DNA of 64,000 nt from Stenotrophomonas sp. 364 (GCF_009832905.1 NZ_CP047135.1:40001-104000); one strand, 5' to 3'; positions 44,991 through 54,208 are shown, numbered from the stretch's first letter. The notes: a model not told the origin generated them from the letters alone. Numbers and translations are program-made.

Positions 44991-46097
44991 TCACCACCGC
45001 GGCGGCGTGATCATCTCCAGCCCCCGCACCTCGGTGATGCCCAGCCCGGGCGCGTCGCTGATGGTGATCTCCGATTCGTTGAAATTCACCCCGCCGCTGA
45101 CCGGGTTGAACTGCCCCAGCGACGGTCCGTCCAGGTCCACCTTGGTGATCACATCGCTCTTGGCCACCGCCAGGTGCACGGCCGCCGCCACGCTGATGCT
45201 CGACTCGATCATGCAGCCGATCATGCACGGTACCCCGTAGATGGCGGCGATGTCGGCGATGCGGATCGCGTTGGACAGCCCGCCGGTCTTCATCAGCTTG
45301 ATGTTGATGATGTCCGCGGCGCGTTGCTGGATCAGGTCGACCACCTGGCCGGGGTTGAACACGCTCTCATCGGCCATCACCGGCGTGTTGACCCGGTCGG
45401 TGACGTACTTCAGCCCGCTGATGTCGGCGGCCTTCACCGGCTGTTCCAGCAGTTCCAGCACCACCCCGGCCTCTTCCAGCGTGCGCATCGCGTGCACCGC
45501 CTGCTTGGCGGTCCAGCCCTGGTTGGCGTCCAGGCGCAGCAGCGCACGCCCCTGCACGGCGGCGTGGATCGCCTTGACCCGTTCGATGTCCAGGCCGATG
45601 TCCTTGCCCACCTTGATCTTCAGCGACTCGAAACCGCGTTCGATCGCCGACAGCGAATCGGCCACCATCTTGTCGATGTAGTCCACGCTGATGGTGATGT
45701 CGGTGGTGATCACCGGGTCGCCACCGCCCAGCATCTGGTACAGCGGCGCCTTGTGCAGCTGCGCCCACAGGTCGTACACCGCGATCTCCACCGCGGCCTT
45801 GGCGCTGGTGTTGCGTTCCATCGCACTCTGGATCAGCGCGCACACATGGTTGAGGTTGGCCACGTCCTGGCCGATCAGGCGCGGCTTGATGAAACTGTTG
45901 ATGGCCTCGATGATCGAGCCGTGGGTATCACCGGTGATCACCGCGGTGGCCGGCGCTTCGCCGTAGCCGGTATGGCCGGTATCGGTGCGCACCAGCACCA
46001 CCACGTCTTCCACCGTATCCACGGTGCGCAGCGCGGTCTTGAACGGGGTCTTCAACGGCACGCGCAGCATGCCAAGTTCGATGTCGGTGATCTTCAT
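44991..46097 (-). CDS. ykfB: L-Ala-D/L-Glu epimerase
   Basis: 368 residues, enolase superfamily. The capping domain opens MKITDIELGMLRVPLKTPF. Barrel residues are all there: the lysine pair in SLKIKVG, metal ligands in LRLDANQGW, LLEQPV and VMADESVF, and the second catalytic lysine in INIKLMKTGG; MIGCMIESSIS is typical of dipeptide epimerases. It turns L-Ala-D-Glu from murein into L-Ala-L-Glu, which ordinary peptidases can use. Its start overlaps the stop of the NlpC/P60 gene by 4 bp. Confidence 0.94.
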   Translation of the reverse strand: MKITDIELGMLRVPLKTPFKTALRTVDTVEDVVVLVRTDTGHTGYGEAPATAVITGDTHGSIIEAINSFIKPRLIGQDVANLNHVCALIQSAMERNTSAKAAVEIAVYDLWAQLHKAPLYQMLGGGDPVITTDITISVDYIDKMVADSLSAIERGFESLKIKVGKDIGLDIERVKAIHAAVQGRALLRLDANQGWTAKQAVHAMRTLEEAGVVLELLEQPVKAADISGLKYVTDRVNTPVMADESVFNPGQVVDLIQQRAADIINIKLMKTGGLSNAIRIADIAAIYGVPCMIGCMIESSISVAAAVHLAVAKSDVITKVDLDGPSLGQFNPVSGGVNFNESEITISDAPGLGITEVRGLEMITPPRW

Positions 46098-47524
46098 TCA
46101 GGAGTCTTGGCTCGAAGGCGCTGGATGTTGGTGATGCGGTCGATGTAGCTCACGGTGTCGCTGGCCATCATCGGCTCCAGCGGGGTCACCGACACGCCGT
46201 TGAGGTGCGCCTGCACGCGGGTGCCGTCGGGGCCGGACCAGCTGCCGCCGGCGGTGTCATGGATTACCCAGGTGCGGCCGTCCACATGGCCGATGGTCAT
46301 CATGACGTGGCCGGGGATGTAGACCAGGTCGCCCACCTGCAGCTGGTTCACCGCCGTGGTGCGCCGGGCCTTGCTGTCCTTGCCGGCGAAGGCGATACGG
46401 TCCAGCGCCGGGCTCACCGCCTGCGCGCTGGTGTTGCGCGGCATCAGCACGCCCACGCTGCGGTAGATCTCGGACACGAAGCCGCTGCAGTCGCGGGTGT
46501 CGTAGTCGTGGCCCCAGCCGTAGCGCTCGCCAAGGAACTTGAAGGCCTGGGTGAGCAGGGTGCGCGGGGTCAGCGGCAGGTAGTCGGCCGCACTGTCCTG
46601 CGAGCGCGGCAGCAGCGCTGGTACCAGCGCCAGGCGACCATCGTCATTGCGCACCGGCAGCTGCAGCACGTAACCGGCGTGCGCCTGCTGGCCGTTCACC
46701 GGGGTGCCCGGCGGCCAGTCGGCCAGCACCGGCAGCCGCACGCCCATGTCCAGCTGCAGGCGCGACACGCGCGGTTCTTCCGGCGTGTAGGCGGTGAAGG
46801 CGGTCGCGCCGGTGATCACCCGGTACGGCCCGCGCTGGCCGTAGCCGAGCACCGTGGCCGCATCGCCGATGCCGACGAAGCGTTTCTCGATCCATGCCGC
46901 ATAGCGCTCGCTGGTGACGAACAGCCATTGGCCATCGGCGCTTTCATGCATCACCGCCACCGCGTCGCCGGGGAACAGCGCCGATTCCTGGAAGCGGTCG
47001 ATATCGGTGTCGCCCTGGGTGGTGAACACCCGCAGCGAGGTGGGGAAGGCGCGCAGTGCGGCGCGATGGGTGACCAGTCCGTACTGCAGCGCGCGTTGTG
47101 CGGGAATGGCCGCCAGCGCCAGGTTGTCCACGCTGGCGCTGCGCTGCGCCGCACCGAGCGGCTTGCCATCCACGCCGTACAGGGTTTTCTCCGGCCACTT
47201 CGACAGTGCCTGCACCGCGGCCAGTACCTGTGCACGCGGCAGCTGTGCGGGCAGTGCGCGCAGGTCGTGGATGGAGGCATCTTCGGCGCGCATGCGCGCG
47301 TTCTGCGCGTCGATCTGGGCGCGGTCCAGGATCACCGCATCGGCATTGGGCAGGCGGGCGGCCCAGTACTGCGGGGTGAGGTGGGCCTCATGCAGATCCA
47401 CCACATACGGCAGCGGCGCGCCCGGGTCGGGGGTGCCGGGCGCGCTGCCGTCGGCGGCCCACGCCGGCGCGCCGGACACCGCCAGCAACAGTGCCAGCAC
47501 GCGTTTGGCGGCGGCGCGGGTCAT
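46094..47524 (-). CDS. ykfC: Exported SH3-NlpC/P60 (C40) endopeptidase, YkfC-like
   Basis: 476 residues with a signal peptide (MTRAAAKRVLALLLAVSGAPAWA, about 23 residues). SH3b-type domains occupy the middle (AVAVMHESADGQWLFVTSE, YAAWIEKRFVG). The C-terminal NlpC/P60 domain has nucleophile Cys346 in DTRDCSGFVSEIY and the histidine in IPGHVMMTIGHV, with a second His in WVIHDTAGG. YkfC-type enzymes cut the gamma-D-Glu to diaminopimelate bond of murein peptides that have a free L-Ala. Pairing with an epimerase, by 4-bp overlap, repeats the ykfB-ykfC partnership of Bacillus. Its own start overlaps the zinc-ribbon gene. Confidence 0.93.
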   Translation of the reverse strand: MTRAAAKRVLALLLAVSGAPAWAADGSAPGTPDPGAPLPYVVDLHEAHLTPQYWAARLPNADAVILDRAQIDAQNARMRAEDASIHDLRALPAQLPRAQVLAAVQALSKWPEKTLYGVDGKPLGAAQRSASVDNLALAAIPAQRALQYGLVTHRAALRAFPTSLRVFTTQGDTDIDRFQESALFPGDAVAVMHESADGQWLFVTSERYAAWIEKRFVGIGDAATVLGYGQRGPYRVITGATAFTAYTPEEPRVSRLQLDMGVRLPVLADWPPGTPVNGQQAHAGYVLQLPVRNDDGRLALVPALLPRSQDSAADYLPLTPRTLLTQAFKFLGERYGWGHDYDTRDCSGFVSEIYRSVGVLMPRNTSAQAVSPALDRIAFAGKDSKARRTTAVNQLQVGDLVYIPGHVMMTIGHVDGRTWVIHDTAGGSWSGPDGTRVQAHLNGVSVTPLEPMMASDTVSYIDRITNIQRLRAKTPE

Positions 47525-47967
47525 GCCGCCCACTCCGTGGCCACATCGGCCGCATAGCGCTTCGGTAGCGAAGGCGCCGCGCGGTAGTAGGTGCCCATGC
47601 GAACGTAGGCGTGCGCGCGCCAGGGGAACTGCGCGATGGCGGTCGCAATGGTGGCTTCCAGCGCCGCCCGGTCGGCCCAGGTGGTACCGCAGCTGCCGCA
47701 GCCCCATACCGGCGGGTGCAGCGTATCGACCCAGCAGGCATCGCCGGTGCAGGCGCATTCCGGACAGGGCAGGGAGGGCGTGGGGTCGACCGGGCGCGCG
47801 GCACCGGGCTGGGTGGGGTCCACCGCAGTGCCGTGGTAGCAGTGCGGGCAGTCCAGCATCACCAGGCGCATGCCCTTGGCGCGGCAGGTATCGAACAGCA
47901 CGGCCTGCGCCCCGGTCGGCACGAAAGCGGCCTGGCAATGGTCGCAGCGCAGCTCTGGATGATTCAT
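47521..47967 (-). CDS. Zinc-ribbon protein of unknown function
   Basis: 148 residues, no signal peptide. Cysteine pairs recur along the first 100 residues: CDHCQ, DTCRAKG, DCPHC, CPECACTGDAC and WGCGSC, enough for two zinc ribbons. The C-terminal 50 residues are helical and cysteine-free. It is the first gene of the operon and overlaps the C40 endopeptidase start by 4 bp (ATGA). A GGAGGAC ribosome site precedes the ATG. The tight coupling suggests a joint role, perhaps regulatory or as a chaperone, but none is known. Confidence 0.8.
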   Translation of the reverse strand: MNHPELRCDHCQAAFVPTGAQAVLFDTCRAKGMRLVMLDCPHCYHGTAVDPTQPGAARPVDPTPSLPCPECACTGDACWVDTLHPPVWGCGSCGTTWADRAALEATIATAIAQFPWRAHAYVRMGTYYRAAPSLPKRYAADVATEWAA

Positions 47968-47997
47968 GGGGCACGTCCTCCAGCGGCGGCGGGTGTC

Positions 47998-48069
47998 ATG
48001 GAATACTTATTCCTTTCGCTGTGGAATGCAAGAATAAATTATTGACCGACGTCACGGCCCGTGTTACAC
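47998..48069. promoter_or_regulatory. Divergent promoter region with palindromic operator candidate
   Basis: An AT-rich island in GC-rich DNA. GGAATACTTATTCC (48000-48013) is a perfect inverted repeat with a 2-bp centre; GGAAT (48023-48027) and GAATAA (48032-48037) repeat its halves one to two helical turns away. On the plus strand TTGACC (48042-48047) with TTACAC (48064-48069) may serve the transglutaminase operon. On the minus strand TTGCAT and TAAGTA, 16 bp apart, may serve the zinc-ribbon operon, with the palindrome covering its -10. The RpiR-type regulator nearby is the natural candidate binder. Confidence 0.6.
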
Positions 48070-48101
48070 AGCCTTACCACCCGCGCTGGGGAAGTGTCGC
48101 T

Positions 48102-49604
48102 GTGGATCGTGTCGTTCGCAAACCGTTTGTGCCTGTTGCCGCCAGTCTGCTGGTGGCAGCGCTGCTGTCGGTGCCGTCGGCCCAGGCCGGGCGCGCCGAC
48201 ACCGGCACGGCAGACGACGCGGCCGAACACGCGCGCGTCGCCGATCTCATCGATGCCGGGTACTTCGCCCGCGCCGAGCAGCGCATCGCCACGCACGGCA
48301 GCCCGCCGCCAGCGGCCTACGACGAACACACGCTGGCCTTCCAGCGCGAGCGCATGCGGCGGATCCGGCTGGATTTCAGCCTGGACACCGCCGCGACCAA
48401 AGACGCCGTGCGGCGTTCGATTCCGGACCTGCGCGACGACGAATTCGAGCGCTGGGACCGGCAGGGGCTGTTGGAGCATCTGGACATCGACGGCACCCGG
48501 TTCTACTTCAAGCGCGCGCCGTCCAATCTGTTCCGGCTGAGCGATGAAGCACATGCGCGCCGCCGTGCCGACGCGCCACTGCCCAGCGACGGTCCGTTCG
48601 AACACCTCACCCCGTACCACGCCAACGTGGTGGAGGCGGCCACGGCATCGGGGCAATCGTCGGTGCTGCCGCAGCGGGTGGAAGTCACCCAGTCGCTCAC
48701 GGTGAAGGCCGATGCGGTGCCCGCCGGCACCACGCTGCGCGCGTGGATTCCGTACCCGCGCGCCATCGCCGGCCAGCAGGAACAGATCCAGTGGCGCGGC
48801 AGCACGCCCGACCAGGCGCGCATTGCCCCGGCCAGCGCGCTGCAACGCACGGCCTACCTGGAAGGCACCGCCGTGGCCGGGCAGCCCACCCGGTTCGAAA
48901 TCCGCTACGCGCTCACCGTGCAGGCCCGGCACACCCGCATCGACCCGGCCGTGGTGCGTGCCACGCCTACCGACCCGGCGCTGGCCCCGTACTTGGCCGA
49001 ACAGCCGCCGCACGTGCGCTTCACCCCGGCCCTGCGGCTGTTCTCCGACCAGGTGCTGCAAGGCGAAACCCGCCCTTACGAGGTGGCCCGCCGGCTGTTC
49101 GATGCGGTCGACCGCATTCCGTGGGCCGGCGCGCGCGAGTATTCCACCTTGACCAACATCAGCGACTACGCGCTGCACGCCGGCCACGCCGACTGCGGCC
49201 AGCAGACCCTGCTGCTGATCACCCTGCTGCGCATGAATGGCATCCCCGCGCGCTGGCAGTCGGGCATGGTCTACGCCGACGACGCGGTGGGCTACACCAA
49301 CCTGCACGACTGGGGCGCGCTGTACCTGGCCCCGTATGGCTGGGTGCCGATGGATGTCACCACCGGCCGCCTGGACAGCCCGCAGCCGGCGCTGCGCGAT
49401 TTCTACTTCGGCGGGCTTGATGCCTACCGCATCGCCTTCAACGACGCCGTCAGCCAGCCGCTGGTGCCGGCCAAGCGCTTCCCGCGCTCGGACACCGTGG
49501 ATTCGCAGCGCGGCGAGGTCGAGTGGGATGGCGGCAACCTGTACTTCGATCAATGGAACTACGACTTCCAGTCGCACATCGTGCCACTGGCGGTGAAGCG
49601 GTAA
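48102..49604 (+). CDS. Exported transglutaminase-like protein
   Basis: 500 residues. The GTG start is chosen from GGGGAAG 7 bp upstream and the signal peptide that follows (PVAASLLVAALLSVPSAQA). The N-terminal 150 residues are helical and charged. A beta-rich linker leads to a transglutaminase-like domain with Cys365 in HADCGQQTLLL, His402 in NLHDWGALYL and Asp418 in WVPMDVTTG, an intact catalytic triad. Bacterial enzymes of this fold are usually peptidases or amidases, so a murein-peptide bond is a reasonable target. First gene of an operon with the TonB-dependent receptor 43 bp downstream. Confidence 0.85.
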   Translation: MDRVVRKPFVPVAASLLVAALLSVPSAQAGRADTGTADDAAEHARVADLIDAGYFARAEQRIATHGSPPPAAYDEHTLAFQRERMRRIRLDFSLDTAATKDAVRRSIPDLRDDEFERWDRQGLLEHLDIDGTRFYFKRAPSNLFRLSDEAHARRRADAPLPSDGPFEHLTPYHANVVEAATASGQSSVLPQRVEVTQSLTVKADAVPAGTTLRAWIPYPRAIAGQQEQIQWRGSTPDQARIAPASALQRTAYLEGTAVAGQPTRFEIRYALTVQARHTRIDPAVVRATPTDPALAPYLAEQPPHVRFTPALRLFSDQVLQGETRPYEVARRLFDAVDRIPWAGAREYSTLTNISDYALHAGHADCGQQTLLLITLLRMNGIPARWQSGMVYADDAVGYTNLHDWGALYLAPYGWVPMDVTTGRLDSPQPALRDFYFGGLDAYRIAFNDAVSQPLVPAKRFPRSDTVDSQRGEVEWDGGNLYFDQWNYDFQSHIVPLAVKR

Positions 49605-49647
49605 ACGGCACCACCCACGATTCCATATCTGCAGGAGAGAGCAGGGA

Positions 49648-52647
49648 ATGAACACGAACAGGTTGAAGCGGGCGGCGCTGTGCGTCGCGTTGGGGGCGTG
49701 CCTGGGCACGTTGGCGCCGGTGGCGATGGCGCAGGACGGCGCGGTGGTGGGCAAGCTGCTTACCGACCCGGGCCAGCGCCTGGACAACGCCACGGTGACG
49801 GTGCGCAACCCGTCCACCGGCTTTGTGCGCTCGGTACGCGCCGAGGCCAATGGCAGTTACCGCATTCCGCTGCTGCCGGTGGGCACGTACGAGCTGGAGG
49901 TAGCCGTCGCCGGTGGCGCGCCCACCCGCGTGGGCCAGATCAACGTGGGCCTGGGCAGCGCCACCACGGTCAACGTACCGGTGAGTGGTGTGAGCACGCT
50001 GGGGGCGGTGGAAGTGCGCGCGCCGCAGGTGGTGTCGATGGTGGATGTGAAGTCCACCGAGTCGGCCACCAACATCACCCGCGAAGAACTGTCGCGGCTG
50101 CCGGTGGACCGTGACATCACCGCCGTCGCGCTGCTTGCGCCCGGCGCGGTCAAGGGCAAGGGGTCGCTGGGCGGGCAGGGCATTTCCTTCGGCGGCTCGT
50201 CGGTGGCCGAGAACACCGTCTACATCAACGGCCTGAACGTCACCGACTTCTACAACCGGGTGGGCTTCTCCTCGGTGCCGTTCGGCTTCTATCAGGAATT
50301 CCAGGTCAAGACCGGCGGCTACTCGGTGGAGTTCGGGCGCAGCACCGGCGGCGTGATCAACGCGGTGACCCGCTCGGGCAGCAACGACTTCCAGGCCGGC
50401 GCGCAGCTGGTGTTCGAACCGCGCGCCTGGCAGTCGCAGGCACGCGACCGCTACACCGCCGATGGCAGCCGCTACATCACCGCCAGCCGCGACGACTACA
50501 GCCGCAGCGCACTCAACGTGTTCGCTTCCGGCGCGCTGGTGCAGGACAAGCTGTTCTTCTTCGGCATGTACGAAGCGCGCGACTACACGCCCCAGTCCAC
50601 CAACGACGCCGGCACCGTGTTCAACGCCGGCAAGGCCGACGACCCCTTCTGGGGCGGCAAGCTGGACTGGCAGATCACCGACAACCAGATGCTGTCGCTG
50701 TTCGGCTTCTCCGACAAGAGCGACACCATCACCGACGTGTACCGCTACGACTACGCCAGTGGCCGCGCCGTGGGTGACAGCACCAACCAGATCTACAACA
50801 CCGTGGGCGGCAAGAACTGGTCGGGCACCTACAGCTGGCAGGTCAACAACGACCTGACCATGAAGCTGATGTACGGCGAGAACAAGCGCAACCGCTCGCA
50901 AAGCAGCCTCATGGACCAGAACTGCAACCGTGTGTTCGACAACCGCACCGCCAGCCAGGGCGTGCCCACCGCGCTGCAGGGCGACCGCAGCTGCACCAGC
51001 AGCTCGCAGCTGGAATCGGCACTGGATACCCGCAAGGCCGCGCGTGCGGATTTTGAATGGTCCATCGGCGACCACCTGCTGCGCTTCGGCCTGGACCGCG
51101 AAGAGAACACCTCCGACTACGAACGCGCCTACCCCGGTCCGGGCGGGCTGCGCTACGACGTGTACTACCGCACCCCCGGCAGCTCGCTCAACGGCGGCAT
51201 CGTGCCGGCCAGCGGGCTGGTGGTGCGCACCCGCCGCTATGAAGTGGCCGGTTCGTTCGAGACCATCAACTCGGCCTACTACCTGGAAGACAACTGGCAG
51301 GTCACCCCGAACTTCCTGCTGAACATCGGCGCGCGCGTGGAAGGGTTCGACAACAAGGGCGGCGACGGCAACAGCTACATCAAGATCGACAACATGATCG
51401 CCCCGCGCCTGGGCTTCTCCTGGGACATGCGCGGCGACGGCACCACCAAGCTGTTCGGCAACCTGGGGCGCTACTTCCTGCCCGTGGCCAACGTGATCAA
51501 CATCAAGCAGGCCGGCGGCTTCCTGGACGAGCGCACCTGGTATGAGTTCCTGGGCTATTCCGGCGCGGCAAACAACGTGCCCGGGTTGGGCGGGCAGATC
51601 GGCCCGGTGGACAATTCGCAGGGCGACGGCAGCGTGCCGGACCTGCGCGCGGAGGTGAACCGCGAGATGGACCCGGTGTACCAGGACGAAGCGATCCTGG
51701 GCTTCCAGCACATGCTGAGCGAATCGTGGTCGCTGGCCGCCAGCGTCACCTACCGCCGCCTGCACAACGCCATCGACGACATGAACATCACCGCCACCGG
51801 CCAGTGCGGTGCCATCGACGGTGTCTGGATCATGGGCAACCCCGGCCGCACCAACACCGTGTGGGGCGACAGCAACTGCGACGGCAGCAACGATGCCTGG
51901 ATCGACATCGACACCTCGCGCGAAGGCTGGGCGTTGTACGACGATGACGGCAACTACGTGGGCCAGCGCGGCTGGGTCAAGCCCAAGCGCGACTACAAGG
52001 CGCTGGAACTGCAGGTGGACCGCGCCTGGGACGGCACCTGGGGCTTCAATGCGTCCTATACGCTGGCCTATGGGCGCGGCAACGCCGAAGGCCCGGTCAA
52101 CTCCGACACCGACTTCGCCGATTCCGGGCGTACCGAGAACTTCGACAATCCGTGGGTGAACTACCGCGGCTACGGCTACCTGGCCAACGACCGCCGCCAC
52201 CAGTTCAAGTTCCGCGGCAGCTACGCGCTGACCGAGAACCTCACCGTGGCCGCCACTCTGGGCATCCAGTCGGGCAGCCCGATCACCCGCTTCGGCGCCG
52301 GCAACCCGTTCGACGACACCGACTTCCACAGCTATTACGTGTGCGTGTCCAACTGCCAGGCCACCGTGCCGTCCGAACGGGTGTTCGTGCATTCCCCGCG
52401 CGGCGGCGATGGGCGCACGCCGTGGACCTACGACCTGGACATGAGCATTGCCTACAAAGTGCCGGTGCCGCAGGACATCAACCTGAAGCTGGCCGTGTAC
52501 AACGTGCTCAACCAGCAGCGCATCGTGTCGGTGGACCAGGACTACGAACCACAGGACAGCATCGGTACGCTGAACCCGATGTACGGGTACGGCACCGGGT
52601 TCCAGTCGCCGCGCTATGCGCAGCTCACGGTGACCTGGAACTACTGA
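49648..52647 (+). CDS. TonB-dependent receptor, Oar-like
   Basis: 999 residues. Signal peptide (ending APVAMA-Q), then a carboxypeptidase-regulatory-like beta domain (AVVGKLLTDPGQRLDNATV, PLLPVGTYELEVAV), a plug domain (TNITREELSRLPVDRDIT, FGGSSVAENTVYINGLNVTDFY) and a large beta barrel ending in aromatic AQLTVTWNY. It would bring a ligand across the outer membrane using TonB energy. Neighbouring genes are murein-peptide hydrolases, so a muropeptide or peptide ligand is suggested. It lies 4 bp before the beta-lactamase-fold gene. Confidence 0.93.
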   Translation: MNTNRLKRAALCVALGACLGTLAPVAMAQDGAVVGKLLTDPGQRLDNATVTVRNPSTGFVRSVRAEANGSYRIPLLPVGTYELEVAVAGGAPTRVGQINVGLGSATTVNVPVSGVSTLGAVEVRAPQVVSMVDVKSTESATNITREELSRLPVDRDITAVALLAPGAVKGKGSLGGQGISFGGSSVAENTVYINGLNVTDFYNRVGFSSVPFGFYQEFQVKTGGYSVEFGRSTGGVINAVTRSGSNDFQAGAQLVFEPRAWQSQARDRYTADGSRYITASRDDYSRSALNVFASGALVQDKLFFFGMYEARDYTPQSTNDAGTVFNAGKADDPFWGGKLDWQITDNQMLSLFGFSDKSDTITDVYRYDYASGRAVGDSTNQIYNTVGGKNWSGTYSWQVNNDLTMKLMYGENKRNRSQSSLMDQNCNRVFDNRTASQGVPTALQGDRSCTSSSQLESALDTRKAARADFEWSIGDHLLRFGLDREENTSDYERAYPGPGGLRYDVYYRTPGSSLNGGIVPASGLVVRTRRYEVAGSFETINSAYYLEDNWQVTPNFLLNIGARVEGFDNKGGDGNSYIKIDNMIAPRLGFSWDMRGDGTTKLFGNLGRYFLPVANVINIKQAGGFLDERTWYEFLGYSGAANNVPGLGGQIGPVDNSQGDGSVPDLRAEVNREMDPVYQDEAILGFQHMLSESWSLAASVTYRRLHNAIDDMNITATGQCGAIDGVWIMGNPGRTNTVWGDSNCDGSNDAWIDIDTSREGWALYDDDGNYVGQRGWVKPKRDYKALELQVDRAWDGTWGFNASYTLAYGRGNAEGPVNSDTDFADSGRTENFDNPWVNYRGYGYLANDRRHQFKFRGSYALTENLTVAATLGIQSGSPITRFGAGNPFDDTDFHSYYVCVSNCQATVPSERVFVHSPRGGDGRTPWTYDLDMSIAYKVPVPQDINLKLAVYNVLNQQRIVSVDQDYEPQDSIGTLNPMYGYGTGFQSPRYAQLTVTWNY

Positions 52648-52651
52648 TGGG

Positions 52652-54208
52652 ATGACCGCGATGACGCTGCACCGGTGGCGTGCGCTGGTGGTGGCGCTGG
52701 CTGTTTCAGCCAGCGCCATTGCAGCGCCCGCACCGCCCTTCCAGCCGATGTTCGACCAGGCCCGGCAGCACTACGCGCTGCCGGGCCTGGCCATGGCCGT
52801 GGTGGAAGACGGACAGGTGGTCTATCAGCACACCGCCGGCGAGCGCCGCGTGGGCACAGGTGAGGCCATCGATGAGGACACGCTGTTCAAGATCGCCTCC
52901 AACAGCAAGGCGATGACCGCCGCGCTGCTGGCACGGCTGGTCGACCGCGGTGCGTTGCGCTGGGACGACCCGGTGATTCGATACCTGCCGCAGTTCCGCA
53001 TGCACGATCCGTGGGTCACCGAACACATGCAGGTGCGCGACCTGCTTATCCACAACAGTGGCCTCGGCCTGGGCGCCGGTGACCTGATGCTGTGGCCCGA
53101 ACCCAATGCCTTCACCCGGCAGGACATCATCGCCGGGCTGGCGCATCTGAAACCGGTCACCAGCTTCCGCAGTGGCTACGCCTACGACAACCTGATGTAT
53201 GTGGTGGCCGGGGAGGTCGCCGCGCGCGCGGGCGGCAAGCCGTACGACCAGTTGCTGCGCGAGGAGGTATTCGTGCCGCTGGGCATGCAGCGCTGCCAGG
53301 TGGGGGCGTGGTCGGTGGCGGCGGTGGGCAACGTGGCCCAGCCGCACGCACGCCGCGATGGCCGCAACGTGGTCACCCAGCCCGATGCCGACACCAGCCC
53401 GGACCTGACGTCCATGGCCGCCGGCGGCATCCGCTGCAGCCTCAAGGACATGACCCGCTGGATGCAGGTGCTGCTGGACCCGGCGCAGGTGCCGGGATGG
53501 CTCAGCGATGCGCAGCGCCGCGCGCTGTGGAACGCGCACATGCCGATGCCGATCGGTGCGCGCCAGCGCCAGTGGGACAACGCGCACTTCGCTGCGTATG
53601 GCTACGGCTGGCGCCTGTCGGACCTGGACGGCCAGTGGAAGGTCGCCCACACCGGCACGCTGTCGGGTATGTATTCCTCGCTGGCGCTGCTGCCGGACCG
53701 GCGCGTGGGCGTGGTGCTGTTGATCAACGGCGATGCCGAAGATGCCCGCACCGCGCTGATGCAGGCCGCGCTGCGGCACTACACCGCGCCCGATGACAGC
53801 AAGGGCGTGCTGGATTACGCGCGCCTGCTGCGCGACGAGCAGGAACAACGCCGGGACAGCGGCCACGTGCGCCCGGACACGCGTGCGCGCACGCCGGCCA
53901 GTCTGCAGGCCACGACCGCCTGGCAGGGCCGCTACCGCGACCCGTGGCTGGGGCCGGCCCGTGTGTGCCCGCACAATGGCCGGCTGCGTTTCCAGGTGGA
54001 GAAGTCGCCGCAGTTGCAGGGCACGGTGATGCAGCTGGGCGCGCGCTGGCTGGTGCAGTGGGATACGCTCGGGGCCGATGCCGAGCCCTGGCTGCAGCCG
54101 CAGCCGGGCACGCCGCCCACGCTTGCACTGCGCGCCATCGACCCGGATATCGACTTCAGCTATGACTACCAGGACCTGCAGTTCACCCGCATCGGCGATT
54201 GCCCGTAG
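52652..54208 (+). CDS. Exported serine hydrolase, beta-lactamase/class C fold
   Basis: 518 residues with a signal peptide (ending ASAIA-A). Active-site motifs are in order: Ser83-x-x-Lys86 in IASNSKAMTA, Tyr178 and Asn180 in GYAYDN, and HTG at about 333. A C-terminal beta domain of about 110 residues (DUF3471-like) follows. Such proteins may be D,D-peptidases, esterases or D-aminopeptidases and need not be resistance enzymes. The gene starts 4 bp after the receptor and overlaps the dipeptidase downstream. In this locus a role in trimming D-amino-acid peptides is likely. Confidence 0.9.
   Translation: MTAMTLHRWRALVVALAVSASAIAAPAPPFQPMFDQARQHYALPGLAMAVVEDGQVVYQHTAGERRVGTGEAIDEDTLFKIASNSKAMTAALLARLVDRGALRWDDPVIRYLPQFRMHDPWVTEHMQVRDLLIHNSGLGLGAGDLMLWPEPNAFTRQDIIAGLAHLKPVTSFRSGYAYDNLMYVVAGEVAARAGGKPYDQLLREEVFVPLGMQRCQVGAWSVAAVGNVAQPHARRDGRNVVTQPDADTSPDLTSMAAGGIRCSLKDMTRWMQVLLDPAQVPGWLSDAQRRALWNAHMPMPIGARQRQWDNAHFAAYGYGWRLSDLDGQWKVAHTGTLSGMYSSLALLPDRRVGVVLLINGDAEDARTALMQAALRHYTAPDDSKGVLDYARLLRDEQEQRRDSGHVRPDTRARTPASLQATTAWQGRYRDPWLGPARVCPHNGRLRFQVEKSPQLQGTVMQLGARWLVQWDTLGADAEPWLQPQPGTPPTLALRAIDPDIDFSYDYQDLQFTRIGDCP

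Noticed and set aside
49450..52719. A 1089-codon minus-strand frame opposite the TonB-dependent receptor
   Set aside because: It is a shadow of the receptor gene with Val/His/Gly-rich composition and no recognisable domain.
52652..54208. Acquired beta-lactamase
   Set aside because: The SxxK, YxN and HTG motifs mark the fold only. The extra C-terminal domain and operon partners point to a peptidase or esterase.
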